In this document: piece by piece, positions 1 to 13,190 of the stretch | How the letters are laid out: each line of letters starts with the position of its first letter | Position numbering within the stretch: position 1 is the stretch's first letter | Assembly: GCF_910596095.1 (NCBI RefSeq) | Contig: NC_056550.1 | Coordinates: forward strand, 6,410,501-6,474,500 | DNA: 64,000 nucleotides | Direction: 5' to 3' | Origin: Thunnus maccoyii | Taxonomy: Eukaryota; Chordata; Actinopteri; Scombriformes; Scombridae | The notes under the pieces: generated by a model | The model's database searches: none | What the model saw: only the letters and a program-made list of their open reading frames with translations | What the model was told of the DNA's origin: nothing | Translations under genes and position numbers: made by a program

Positions 1-3000
1 TCCCATGATACTTCCCAAAACTCATGATCAAAATAGCATGTCCGCAGAAATTGGCCAGATGTGCAGAAAGAACAGCAAGGTTTAAGCTCTTCTCTTATCT
101 TGTTTTCCTGTAACATCTTTGAGACAGCACCTTAAAAATGGTTTGTAGAGCAAATGATGAATCAGCTTTCTTCTTAATAACACGTGTGCTATAAAGGTCA
201 ATGGTTGTTCTGTGGTAATCAGTGACTAGATATCTCATTTCCATGTAATGCTCCAAATGATGAGTCAAACTCTGATAGCAGTTTAGGGAAGGTTAAATAA
301 TTAAAGCAGATATGATAAAGTATTTGAAATTATGCATCTGAGCCCAGGGTGCTATGGTGAGGAACACATGTTTTTGTGTGTAACACATTAAGGGTTGTGT
401 GTAACACATTAAGGGTATGATTACTTCATGCCTTCAATGGATGAAGCCCAAACATGACTGGCTGTACAGATAACTTGAGCTACAGTGTTCATGACAGAAG
501 CCTGACTTCATTCTTTTGTGATAATCTTCTCTCTCACTCTCTTGCATTTTACTGTGTGACTCTGTTGTATTTTTCCTTTTGTGGTCAGGCTGCGGCCCCC
601 GTGTTAATCCACACAGCTGTGAAGCCTCACTGAAGACTGCCTCCTCTTCTCTTCCAGCCCATTAAAACTGTCATGAGGTGAAGGACAAATGGTTATGCAT
701 CCCACTAAACCAGATTTGTGTCGTCTGGTGGAAGGAAGATAGAAGCAGATTACAGGATTTTAGCTTCACATTTTTCCTGCTCTGCCTTTTTTTTGGAGGG
801 TATCTTGTCATTACACTGTTTTACCCTGGCCAAGATCTGGATCAGGAATGACAGGATAATTACATGTGATTGGGGTCATTCAAATGTAGGTCTACAAATG
901 GAGCACTTCAACTACTGTTTAATTACAGAAGTCAAAAGCAGTAGCATACCTCGTGTGTGTATTCACTCAACATCCCCAGGCAAGACAGGCCAAGGCCAAA
1001 CAACCCTGACCTTCTCCCAGCTTCTGCACAACCTAGAAATAGATGAACCTTTGAATGTCGAGCAATTTATTAATCCCAATGTGAAATCACGAAAGCAAGG
1101 TGCGCTAACTTTAGCTTTCACTGCTAGCTCATGTGGTACCATATGGTCGCAGCTGTAAAATGTTACAACAGCGAGGAGCCTACATATGATAACATCCGTT
1201 CTAATCATGTAAGTATTGTATCAGTATCTACAGAATGACATTTTCAAGTCAAAGCAAAGGATATTAAAAAAGGACAATTGTGGATGAGCATGTTGTGCTT
1301 TCTTGAATCAGCCAAATGTAGCATACAGTACATAAACTTAGCATCTCAAGAACCATGCATATTTAATTGATTTTATTGTTAAATTTATGGTGATTTTAGT
1401 TTCCCAGTTATCAGTTTCGCTCTTGGCAAACACATATCCTTGAATTGCTAATTAATTTACATTTAAAGTGCATTTGCTTGTTTGTAAGTTTATTCCTAAT
1501 GGATCATGTCAGATCTGATAGTCCCTTAAACTCAGTTATGTTTATCATTAACTGGACAATGTTTACTTTAAGATTTGATCAGTCAGAATAAACCATCTGG
1601 AGGATTCTCACGCTTATTTCTCAACACAATCATTAATAACTTATGGCTGCAGTAGATCTCTGTGTAAAATGTGTTTTTTAGGCCCAAATTAATGAGCCAC
1701 TTGATTCATTTCGACCCACACATCATCTTTAGCAAGTTCCCTGATGTTACACAACAGAGAGGTGGTGTGACAGATCTATGTGGTATTTTCCAGCAGTAAA
1801 AAATATAAACAACCCCAAAATATACTCTGACATTTGCAGCATCACCATTTCTACTAGTGTTATTTTTAAAACCGGTAGAAGCAGTTTAAAATCGAACAGT
1901 CCTGCTCAGAGTCACATCTATGGCATTCACTATGTCTCTCATTGCAACACAGAAAAGATCCATTACTGAGCCATTAGTTTATGTAATTTGTTATTCCCAT
2001 GTGCAATCCTCACAATCTTGCTTCTGTTCAGCCCTTCCGCTCTGAGAGGAGAGACTGCAGGTCAATTAAGGATAGCAAGCACGCAACACACTAAACACTG
2101 CATTTGTCTTTCAATTAAAAAAAAAAAGACTTCAATCTGACAAAGGATGTTTAATTTCCTTCACATATTAGAACAACACAACATTTTGTCACCATGACAT
2201 ATGTCAAAGTCGCCCCAAACTCCACCTATGATTAAAATCAAACATCCTTTTGTTTAAGGAAGCCCTGAGTATATCCTCCCTTCCTATTAATATTATCAGG
2301 GGTGTTAGGGGTGAACTGCACTTGCTGCATAAAAGAATTATTTCCTAAAGAGGCCTAACTGCTCGCCAGTCTTCAAGGGGGAGGGAGCCGCAGTACGGGA
2401 AGTGGAGCTCAGAAACCCTGAGAGCATGACTCACAACTCTCACTGACAACACACACAAACATCTGGAAGCTGGAACCACATCTAAATAAAGTTAGATGAA
2501 ACAATGTTAAATCAGACAGACATGATGTCAAGTCGCTGATAACGTCTCGATGGCGATGATGAAAGATGGTGTTCTCATAATTTTCGCTGTGGAATTTGGC
2601 GCTGAAAGAAAACAATTGTATACACAATCACAAATGATTCCAACATGATGACTAAACAGTTCAACGCACTCCAGAATTACTCACACCATTGCTTTTATTG
2701 ATCAGCTAAATGAAGGTTACTATAGCCAGGATTGAAAAACGTGTTTTGTTGCTTGGTTAGACTGTGTTTATGAGCATAAAAGGCAACAATGATGGATGGA
2801 CATCGTTTAAATAATTTTTGCAGGTAGGTTTTGTTCATTTTAGCATACTTGACTGTCAGTATATAATTCCTCTAACTATATTCAACCAACCTCCATATCA
2901 TTTCCACTCGTACTCTCCAACAACTGTGCTCATTTGGCATGGAAAATTTCAGTAATTGCACCCATGGAGCACATGTTTGGCCCCATTTAAGGCAAACATC

Positions 3001-4181
3001 TTTTCCTGTAATCGACCATTGATGACTTCAAAAATCCTAGTTAAAAAGTTTATTCGTGAACATAAATATGCTGTAAAAGAAATGGAGCCTGTGAGTGAGA
3101 GGAGAGGCCAGCAGCGGAGAATTTATTAAAATCATATTTCTTCGATGTTCAAGTGCTAAGTGCTTATCTGTCAAACAGAAGAGGACAAATACACTGAGCT
3201 AGTACATTTTATATATGTTTTGGTTCACTGAACAAGGGACGTGTGTGTGTGAATTGCGCTTTGAAGTAACATTATAATAACTTTTCGGGGAAGAGTATCG
3301 ACAGAATATATTGGAAAGTACACCGTATTTGTGAGGAAATTAAACCATCAGTCCTATTGCTGCTAAAATCCCAGGCAGCGCAATGATTTCACAGGCGATA
3401 AAGAAGTAAAACTCAGCTCGCTCTTTTCAAGAAGACCTACCAAGACTGTATGAGAGCAATAAAGGCCCAACTCACTGGATTATAGAATCACTGATCAATC
3501 ACTGATTGTAAAAACACCGTTGATTGAGTTTGCAATTTAACAGACTGATTACTAATCACAGATAAAAGAAATTTCTTTATGATCAAAAATAGGATAAACA
3601 GAAAAATGCCCACACAATTGGTCTAATAATCAAACTCAATAGGTCCCAGTCTTTCTCAGAACAAGAACACAAAGTATTTGCAGTTTCTTAGAGAACTAAT
3701 TCAGACCATGTTTGGTGTCGGGGTATATAAACACGTTTGGAATGATAACCCCAGTCTTTTTCTCTGCTTATAACAGTTACTGAGATAAACAATTTACATA
3801 CAAATGCAGAGTGGAGGCTGAACTCAAATTCCTGTGTACCAGTCATTCAGGCTTTTGTTGCAATAGGTTGCAAAAAGGTCTATTTTCGTAGTTTTAGCCA
3901 TCTTTCCCGTGTGTAAGAATACTGACCTCACTACTTTAATGGCTGAGATGAGAACGCAGAAAATATTACAAAAAAGTTCATTACGTAAGCAGTCAGATGA
4001 TCAGACAGGTTGTAAACAAACCCCCAGATCCATTCTCTCACAGAACATGCAGTGTACGTAATGGTGGCAGATTTATCACTTGAAATTCTTGGTAATTTTC
4101 AAAACAATAGGTCCTTGATTTGAAACAATGGTAGACAAAAGCAAGCTGCGTTTGTTGATATAGTCAAGAAGTCACAACCTC
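1..4181. other. Intergenic or intronic DNA, no gene seen
   Basis: AT-rich sequence with scattered short open frames. None has a recognisable domain, a good splice context or a protein-like composition. The longest (718-1158, plus) is rich in Cys, Ser and Thr and resembles no family I know. A 21-base unit containing GTAACACATTAAGGGT is tandemly duplicated at about 375-416. The stretch could be a large intron or the flank of a gene outside the window, and I cannot tell which. Confidence 0.5.
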
Positions 4182-4893
4182 TTAAAGGATATGGCTGGTG
4201 ATTTTATATATATTTCTTATTGTCAACAAATCTCATATGCAGAGCCAAACCAACAATGAACTGATCTACTCAAAAGTATTGTGTGTGTATCCAAAGCCTG
4301 ATATATCTTATTCCTCTATTCTTAGACCTCTGCTGTTGTCCAAAACTTTTAGAAACACATCAATAAGCCTCACTGCTGCACTGTGTGACATGTTCCTTTT
4401 CCCTGAATATTACAGTCATGGTAGTTTCTTTAGAAACGGCTCCTTGTTGTGTTACACATCACAACCTCTTGACTTTATACTGAGGATCTTTGAGAAATTA
4501 ACAATGTCGTAAAAAGTCAAGAGGTTTTGATAGGTAGATAGCAAAGCTGTGTAAACGAACCGTGTCCCTGCGCAGTGGAGTCTGTTTTACTACAGAGACT
4601 GAAAACATGATCTGTTTTTATCCTTTGGAGCCGTATCTAAACAAGCTACAGTAACTTCTCTATTCAGGGACGAAGGAACATGTGACTCAGTGCAACGGTG
4701 TGGCTCAGTGACATGTTTTTTCATAGTTTTTGAACAACAATGGAAGTCTAGAACACAGAGGAATAAGATATATCAGGCTTTGGATACACACACAATACTT
4801 GTAGGAAGGATCAGTTCATTGTTGGTTTGGCTCTGCACATGACATTTGTTGACAATAAGAAAAATATAGAAAATTGTCAGCCATATCCTTTAA
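4182..4893. mobile_element. 712-bp foldback MITE with TTAA ends
   Basis: The element begins TTAA-AGGATATGGCTG and ends CAGCCATATCCT-TTAA. The two arms (about 4186-4447 and 4627-4889) are inverted copies over roughly 260 bases, including identical blocks such as GCAGAGCCAAACCAACAATG and GCCTGATATATCTTATTCCT. TTAA on both sides is the target duplication of piggyBac-type transposases, so this is probably a non-autonomous piggyBac-like element. The 104-aa open frame inside it (4198-4512) is a by-product of the arm sequence and not a gene. Confidence 0.85.
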
Positions 4894-7800
4894 ATGTACA
4901 TTTAATGGCTACATACATGATACAAGACTTCATGTCCAAGGCAAAATGCATTCTTACAAGTTGATGATAGAAGACATAAAGAAACAGAATTGCTCTTGTA
5001 TTGTGTAGAGTCATGCTTATTTATGAGCAGGAAAAATGGAATATCTGACTGTTATGTCATTCTAACATAATCTTGTACAGCTGCTTAGTTATAGTTAGCT
5101 ATAGTTAATACAGAGAATCAAGACGAGTTAGACTTATGCTTTATTGTTCATATTTTCAAAGACAAACACTGTTTAATCAATTTTTCTCACTTTTGCTATT
5201 GTATTTTTGAGTTTATACATGTTTATACTTTACTGCTCCTATAGCTCCAGAACTCAGTTTCGCAATGAGGATTTATTATTGGCATTTTGTCAGTGTGCTC
5301 TCCTTCAGTTTTACTGCAAAGATCTCATAAACTGTTGGCTTGTGTATAACATGTGTGATCATCTAGCTCTGTGTTTCTACCATTTCTCTCCCTGTCAGAC
5401 TTAGTTTAAACAATGTCACTGTGTTCCCAGGTCTCAGTGGTTATTTTGGTGAGTACAATGTTATTTTAAATGATATAAATGATGGCCAAAGCAACAACAA
5501 TAAGTTTAATAAATGCTTTAATAAAGGATTGACTAAGCTGACTATTTGTAAGATAGTTGATTTTTAGCTGTCTATCTTATAACCTATTTGGCACTACTTT
5601 CTCTTCTACGCATTATGTTGGTTAAAGGAAGTTGGCCATGCAAAGTTATGCAGACAATTTAAATATTAATCATGTAATTGTACTAGTCGTTAAAAGCCCA
5701 TCCAGACATGTGAGGAACTGAAGTAAGAGGGAAATTCACACAACAAAAACTGATCAAACCAAAATGAGTGTTTCAGAGGAAAGTACCACTTATTTCATTA
5801 TGCACTCTATTCATCAGAAATTGATTACCCAGTGATCTTATTTCTTGCTTATGGGCTTCTGGTTCCTAATTAACTTTTCACTGTATTTGCTTTTCATCCT
5901 AAGAGTGGCTCTGGGGGTGCTTCTTTGCTTAATGCTTCCGCAGATTTCAGAGAGCATCTATAAAGATCAATATTGGCTCACAGAGCTGAAAGCATGTTGT
6001 TAGATACCGGACTGTGCATAACACGGAAATAGCTTTCATCCCACTCATTTCACCCACGCTGTTAAAACTGGATGGGCTCTAGTCAGTCAGTGAAAAGTTG
6101 CTGTAAACCTCAGGCCTCAGAATGTCTTGTTAGGCAATTGAATCAGACTACCAGTGAAATATGCAGAATAACAGATGAGATGTTTAAGAACCTTCCAGAG
6201 AATCTCTCTATTTTTAGGAGACGAGGATGAAGATTTCCAACTGGCGCTTGTGTGTACCATCACAGCATTTCTTTTTATGGGTGTTCTCAATGATTAAAAT
6301 CTACATCTCACATATGGAAATGTATTGGTAGATAAACTGTGTTGTCATCACTGCGTAATGGGTATTATTACTCTGTTTGTGTGTTCCAAACAAATGATGG
6401 AAGCCCATTTTTTCCAGTTAATGACAAGATCCACTATCTCTACAAGTTTTACTATTAGTATTTACTATTCTCAAAGCATGACATTTTGACCTTTAATTAC
6501 AGCTTCCACATGAGTTCAATCAGCATAATTTTTAAAATGCCAAGAGAGCAGCGCCAAAATGCATGATCCCTGCAGATGGTATTAATATTCTGTCTGTAAC
6601 ATCAGAATTGACTTTAAAATTCAGTATTTTGTTACAACATATCTTACTATTACATACCACATGTTAATCAGCTCAGCGAACTACAAGCAAGCTGTACAAA
6701 GTGGCAGCTGAGGACATAATGGTTTGAAACTTCCAATCCTGAATCCAGAAAGTCATCTGGTGCTTAGAATAGTGCTGACAGTATTGGAAAGTCTCCAGCT
6801 GACAATCCCAACCTCATTTACATGGCAGCAAGGGACACACAGTGACTCAGAGTTACGAGAAAGCCACGCAACCTTTGCTGCTCTTTGTGGAACGACTGAC
6901 ATTAACAGAGCCATTAAAAAGCAAGTGGTGAGATGCTAATGTGTTTCCCCATCATCCTGTTCCAGGGATCACAAACTTTGGGGCTTTATAGCGGTCAATC
7001 AGCATTCACCTCTCCACAGATGGTGGTTATTACCTCATCAACCTGGCAAAGACCCATTGAACTTAACTAAAGGGGAACATCATTTTTTAATGTGCCAGCT
7101 GTAGCCTAAGTAGTGATTTATACACAGGGTCTGTCATATCCCCCACCCTTTCCTATTTATCTAAAATGATAACATAACATCACTTCCTCTCATCCTCCTC
7201 AAATTTTTGTTTACTAGTTTAATGAGCCAAGAGGAAGAAGAAGAGTCCAAACTGGAGAAAACACACTACCCCAAAGATTATATCACTAGTATTATATTAA
7301 TATCTGGCACAAGACGAAAATCTGTTTCCAGACATGGAAATACATGTTCACTGTCAGAAATGAACTTTGCACGGCAAGACACTGGGCGCCTGTTTTCTAT
7401 GCGGCATGGTTGCATATATGTGGTATGTTCTGAGATGTTTAAGTTGTGGCCAACTGTGGAAAGGGTCTGCACACATCCGACCACAGTAGTGATTGTTTCT
7501 AACAGGGATCAAAGGTTTTAAATCTCAGAAGAGGCAGAGCAAGCCATTTCCATCTGTGAACGTGTATTTCAAGCATCCGGATATGGAAATTTTTGCCCCC
7601 CTTTCCGCATACTTGAAAGTGTGGAATATTATTGCACTGAACTTCAAATATAAATAAAAAGCACCGTAAATATGCTTTCATTGCAGATGATGTTGAATTT
7701 ACATTCCAGGAGAGACTAAAACTCATCAACTTCTTACCTTGCTGCAGTGAAGTAGAAGTGTACCCCAGGGTGGTTCAGTACACTGTGACATCACTGTTGG

Positions 7801-10290
7801 GTGCAGTTACAGGTGCGACAGAGCATACTCTTGACTGTGGTCAGAGGTGAAACAGGCTTGAAGAAGGTGGAGAAACACTGCTGTTCAGCCCAATGTTGAG
7901 TTAAATTAAGATACCTATTCTGGGCTGGCTGTGTGTGTAAAATTACGAGGTGAACAAGACTGCAGATGCAAGAGAAAGGGGAGAAATGTTTTGCAAATTT
8001 AGAGTGTATGACTATGGAAATGTTTGTTTTTTTTTGTCCAGTAAACGAGGTCTTATGTGCATTTAAAATTAATTCACATATGAATTACGAGTTTTATCAT
8101 CTATAAATCTGAATTGATTCTCATATTACATTTTTTACATCATTAATAAATCATGGAGACATAATGAAAAAGGCCCAAGCCCAGCACAGTGCAGCTGCCG
8201 GGCAGTGTACCACACACACACAATGGACTAATGTTCTTCAAAAAAGGCAAATGTTTGGCTGCAATTTGGACTTAATAAATTAAAAACTAGCTTTGCCAGA
8301 TGAATATAGACTCCCACACTTACAAATGAATCGGCTGACTCACACTCGCTGCACCACTTTACAAAACTCTGATAAGGTGCACCTGTACCTCGTTGTGGAT
8401 ACTGATTGATTTCCCTGGCACTAGCATTACAGCAGAGATGCACTACTGATAGAGACGTTAATAATGTTATAAACAGCAGAACTCCTGAACACATAGAACA
8501 ATCTCTGTTTCTTCAAATTACATTAATGTAGTGGTGGTGTGGTAAATCACATGTTGATTTCATTATTCTCATACAGGCACATGTTTTCTCATTATTGCAG
8601 TTAACTTTTTAAATACAAAAGCTACATAGTGCCACATACTTTTCTCAGCTTTTTTCTGCTGATCAAGATCAGTTAGTTTCTTATTCCAATTTATTGGACT
8701 AAAACATGAGTGACTGGTTTGGCACACAGTGCACTGGAGTCAAAAAAATGAAAATAGTGCCCATTTTCTACTTATTGAATCAAGAAATGAATTCTGAATT
8801 GAGTCATGATACAAAGAATTGTAACAAGCGTTTGCCTCTGCTCTTTGCATATTTTATTTCTTCCTCACTGATGATGCCATTGATTATGCAATGTAATGAT
8901 GAAGGTTGATGCTCAGCATTCAGATAATTTGAAATTTTAGCACAAACATTGAAACTGAGGATAATTAAACATAATGTAGGTCACAGGTGCACCATAAATG
9001 AATCTAGGCTATTTTTTTAAGATCTGCAAGAACTTATTTTACTTCAATTTTTCATATTTTTTGGCTTTGTCATGCAGGCTATTTCCTCCCAGCTAAATGC
9101 TATGCTTGTTTACTCTGTTAATCCCCGGAAACAGAAGTCTTTGAAGGTTTACAGTCAAATGTCTTAATGTCAGTTACTCAAATACAGTTCAAGTTTTTCC
9201 AAAGACATCCATTTCCGTAATACATCTCCCAGGAGCCTACAAACAAGATTAAGGCACCTGCCCTCACAGACACGTCTCTGATGGCAACAAACTGCACTCT
9301 CCTATGTATACATGAGAATTTGGAGAAAGTGAGCAAGCCATGTGCATAAATGTAGGGCAAGTCGGTTGAAAATATCCACTGTAAACAAATTTACTCCCAA
9401 GAGATTTGAAGGACAAAAAATTCACATTAGTGTGTTTCTCTGTCTCAATAAAAGTGGGTTTTCAGCAGCAGTCACATGCATAGCATGGAGCCAGAATAAA
9501 CAATGTCGCCACCACTAAGCACAGTCTGTGAATGGTATAAATTTGTAGATAAGAAATAGACAGTTCCCAGCCTGGCTATGACCAAGATATTCTTTCTTTT
9601 TCCTCATGGTTTTGTCAGATAACTAACTTGAATATGTTTTGTGTGTGTACATACAGTATAAACAGGAATATTGCCAGAGGTGGAGATTTAAATGGGACTG
9701 TGAATGAGGAAGAATTGCAAGTGACAGAAAGCAGGTTTTTCACCTCAAGGAGATATAAGTCTTCAGCCAGTCAGGTTGGATAGATAGAGAGACTGCAGCT
9801 CACATCTTGATGCGTGCTGGCCAGCCCATTCACATAGCTGCTGATGATGAATGATATCCTTGAGGTGTCATGAGGAAGATCAGTACCAGACTCTGAAGCC
9901 ATTTCTTCTCAGTGTCTCACCTATCCTCTGAGTCTGTAAAATTAAAAGTCGACAGATCAGGCCATAGAATGGGGAAAAGACTAAAAATAGCTCTCCTGTC
10001 TCTTCACCATTTACGGCTTATCTGAAATAGCTTCCCTCAACGTGAGGCTGGCTGCTAGTGAACTCTTTGAAACCTTTTGACTTTTCACTTGCAGTCAGAG
10101 CATCTCCTTCTAGCTCAATTTAATGTCAGAAATGAAAGGAATAGGAGTCACATGACACAGTGAAGGAAATGGCTGCTTAATCGAGTCTTGCATCGTGGTA
10201 TCTGTTCCTTTATCCAACAGCTACATTCGTAGTCGTCTTATCATTAAATACAAGTCAGACGGCAGGTAAAATCCTTGAGTGTGCTACCAA
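4894..10290. other. Intergenic or intronic DNA, no gene seen
   Basis: No coding exon could be supported on either strand. Open frames such as 7207-7521 and 8228-8494 have no domain signature. The parts at about 5860-6070 and 6480-6620 are less simple in composition than their surroundings and could be conserved non-coding DNA. That is only an impression and would need alignment with other fishes. Confidence 0.45.
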
Positions 10291-10429
10291 AGGTGCTAAC
10301 TCGCTAACACACCAGGAAGGGGACGGGGGAAAGTCCATCAGGAAATGTTACAGAAGATATTGCAAACATTTTCACAGTTCTGATATAAATATCAGGCGTG
10401 CTACAAAGCTCGGGAGAAATATGCAAAGT

Positions 10430-11095
10430 CATGTTGTCGATGGAGGACAAACTGACAACCATCACAACAAGGATCAACGAGGTGAAAAGGAGCCTGGGCT
10501 TCCTGAAAGAGTCTGAAAACCAGCTAAAGGCTAACCCACCTGTTACTAAAACTGACCCGTAGGCTGAGATGAACGACATTGAAGACCGAAACAGACAAAA
10601 TTTGCGCTTTGTTGGCATTCCTGAGGGCTGTGAAGAAGGGGACCCGATTGCATTCCTGGAGCGGGCTCTACCAAAAATGTTGGACATAACTATACCATCG
10701 AAAAGATGGTTTATGGAACACACTCACAGAGAATTGGTCTCCGGATCTCAGACACCTGGCGTAACTGACGTAACGGACGGACATCAATTGCAAGATTCAT
10801 GCGATCCATGGCTTTCCTTGGATTGTCAAAGCGATGCAGTCCCTCCTTTGTGTCCCTTTTCAGCACCCAGCTGACAATCCAAGCAAATCCATGGAGTTTA
10901 TTTGGAAAAAGCGTGCAGCACTTTCTTGCACTTCTTGAAGGCATATCGTTTAACTAGACCCTTGGGAGAAATCTGGAAAGATCATAACTTGTTCCATTTT
11001 ATTGGATTTCTCCTTTCTCTTGGGATCTGCGTTGGATGCAGTCTTTGTCCCCTTATCTGAATCTTGCAATTGATGTCCGTCCGTTATACCAGTTG
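10430..11095 (+). mobile_element. Scrambled LINE-1-like relic (ORF1 plus ORF2 tail)
   Basis: The plus strand at 10439-10704 reads as LINE-1 ORF1p: a coiled-coil-like stretch starting MEDKLTTITTRINEV, one in-frame TAG at about 10559, then NRQNLRFVGIPEG, a signature of the ORF1p RNA-binding domain. From about 10711 the sequence changes. The minus strand at 10711-10800 encodes an ORF2 C-terminal motif (IDVRPLRQLRQVSEIRRPIL), while the plus strand at 10880-11090 encodes a neighbouring ORF2 tail piece (RPLGEIWKDHNLFHFIGF). The bases near 10770-10797 recur in reverse complement near 11062-11085. This is a dead, internally deleted and partly inverted copy. Confidence 0.75.
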
Positions 11096-11319
11096 TCGAT
11101 TATTCAAAATGAACTATCCCAATCAACTGGAGCTGCCAATTGACTTATGCCCCTCCGAACTCATCTCAGCGGTGGTCACTCATGAAATTTTCTTTTGCTT
11201 AAAATGGATAACTTTGTCTTAAGCTAAGACCAAGAATGGGCCACAATTTAAAGACAGCAGTCTTTTTTAAGATGCTGCAGATGGACTTGGTTGGCCGGAA
11301 TTACTTTAGTGACAGTTCA

Positions 11320-12075
11320 TAGACTTGAGGAGTTTTACATTGCGTGGTGTCCAGAGTTTCGCAGTTTTGGTTTTGCTTTTTATGTCTATGTTCATGTATG
11401 TGAAAGTTTCATCCTGTGCATCAGGCTCAGTCACAAAACGTAATATTTCCACTCTCACTGGTATACACTCCTATACACTATCACTATGCCTTTTCATGAT
11501 AACAATAATTTGTGCCTAGCCACCTGGAATGTTAATGGTTTGGGAAAGCCCATCAAAAGGAATAAGGTATTTTTTAGTTTAAAGTCAGTTAGGTATGATA
11601 TTGTTTTTTGTTTTTTTTTACAGGAGTGTCATATGTCTGTGAAGGACTCCAAGTGGTTAAGTGGTTACATCTCCAGTCTAATCTTGAGTGCACAGCTGAT
11701 AGGTACGTGGTTTGTTTACATGGCGTAACAGAAGTGGATATTTAACAGATTCAGTGTGGACAGAGAGCATCCAATGTTATGATGTGATAGTTGGACGCTC
11801 GCTTGCTGTCCATTCATAGTCTTAAGGACTATGAATGGACAAACGGACACATTTACATAACATGTTTAATTTACTTTATTCTATTTTTATTTTATTATTA
11901 TTTATTTGTTTGTTTTCATTTATCTTTTATTATTGATCTGTTATCACTTATTTTGTTTTATTATTTTTTGTTCTTCTGTCTGGTGCTGTTCAAAGATTGC
12001 ATTGTCATTGGGTTTTCTATCATATAGTTTTGTATTACTGAAAATTTAAAATTCAATAAACTTTAAGTCATAAAA
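11320..12075 (+). mobile_element. LINE-1-like ORF2 endonuclease fragment with 3' tail
   Basis: The frame at 11486-11728 contains LATWNVNGLGKPIKRNKVF followed, after a short disruption, by LQECHM. This is the start of the LINE-1 ORF2 apurinic endonuclease (the Asn of WNVNG and the Glu of QECH are the conserved metal-site region). The rest of ORF2 is missing. Downstream is an AT-rich stretch ending in AATTCAATAAACTTTAAGTC at about 12050-12069, typical of a LINE 3' end. The copy is internally deleted and cannot move. Confidence 0.75.
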
Positions 12076-12079
12076 AGAA

Positions 12080-12330
12080 ATGAAAGGAACAGTTTTGGGA
12101 ACATTTTGGGAAATACGCTTTTTCGCTTTATTGCTCAAGTAGTGTGTCTTGGCCAGGCACAATTACTTCTTGGCCAAGAAATAGTCTGGAATGTAACTCC
12201 CCTGTAAAACAGCATCGTAAAACTATATTAAAACTATATTAGTAATCAAAGACTGTTAACAATTCATCCACAGCTGTTGAGACATTTCAGTGTCAGCCTC
12301 ATGGTGGCGATTGGAGAATACGAAACCAGT
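12080..12330 (+). repeat. Fragments of two interspersed fish repeats
   Basis: Positions 12083-12200 resemble the start of the repeat that is complete at 24970-25583 (GGAACAGTTTTGGGAAC, then a GGGAAATACGCTT box). Positions 12255-12310 resemble an internal part of the repeat at 12585-13190 (an ATTCATC...GTTGAGACATTTCAGTGTC box followed by CCTCATGGTGGCG). Both are partial and diverged. Confidence 0.6.
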
Positions 12331-12584
12331 GAGCAGACAGCAAATATTTATATATTTTATACATAATATAATGGCCTGTCATGTCATGGTTCCTCTCTGA
12401 CCACATGTAAACACTCATACGAGTGTCTTGATTTTGTTTCCATACTCCATTGTGGTTTTGGAAAGTAGTTTAAAATCAATAATGTATGGTACAAAAGTAT
12501 TATTACAGTAAACAGAGCCTCTCCTTCCAATGATTTACAGTGGTGAGGCAGTGGAGTGCCATGTGTCAAAATGCTGTTTTAGAG

Positions 12585-13190
12585 GATAGTCACAGTCACT
12601 GTCACTGAAAAAAGGCAAGCATGTACTGTGGCTCTCGTTACCATTTCGTATATTTCCTATGAACACCAAATTTTACATGTTTTTCTTTTGGCATTACAGA
12701 CTTTTTATTTTTCTTACATCTAATTTATCCCACAGATTTCCCTGCTACTATATAGCTGCAGCCAGTCAGACCTTCTTAAATAAGACTGAAGGGGCAACAG
12801 CCATGCTAGCACCAATGTATTGAGCTAAAAGATAATGTCAGCATGCTAACATGACACTTAGCAGTCATAACATTTACCATGCTCACAGCTTTACTTTAGG
12901 GTGTTAGCATGCTAACATTTGCTAATTAGCACTAAACACAAAGTACAGCTGAGGTTGATGGAAATGTCATTAGTTTTGCAGGTATTTGCTCATAAACAAA
13001 AGTAATGGACATATTCAAATTTTGACCTGATGATGAGGGACTACCAAAATTACAAATCATTGTGGGAGAGATATGAATGTCTGTGCAAAATTTAATGGCA
13101 ATCCATTCTATAGTTTTTGATAAATTTCATGTGATGGGCTGACCAACCGCCAGACTGACATGTCTAGAGCCTGCTGCTAGCAGGGCTCAA
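12585..13190 (+). repeat. Interspersed repeat family A, long copy
   Basis: It contains the blocks GTTAGCATGCTAACATTTGC, TAATTAGCACTAAACACAAA and AATGTCATTAGTTTTGCAGG, then a gene-free tail ATGAATGTCTGTGCAAAATTT. The same order of blocks recurs at 23555-24180 (plus), 33470-33830 (reverse) and 63520-63910 (plus). The first 180 bases (from CACTGTCACTGAAAAAAGGC to the GCCATGCTAGC box) are shared only with the 23.6-kb copy. I recognise the family as common in perciform genomes but cannot name its class. Confidence 0.75.

Noticed and set aside
718-1158. 146-aa open frame, plus strand
   Set aside because: No domain, no good start context, and composition typical of chance. An overlapping reverse frame is just as long in proportion.
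4198-4512. 104-aa open frame, plus strand
   Set aside because: It lies wholly in one arm and the spacer of the foldback MITE, and it is explained by that element.
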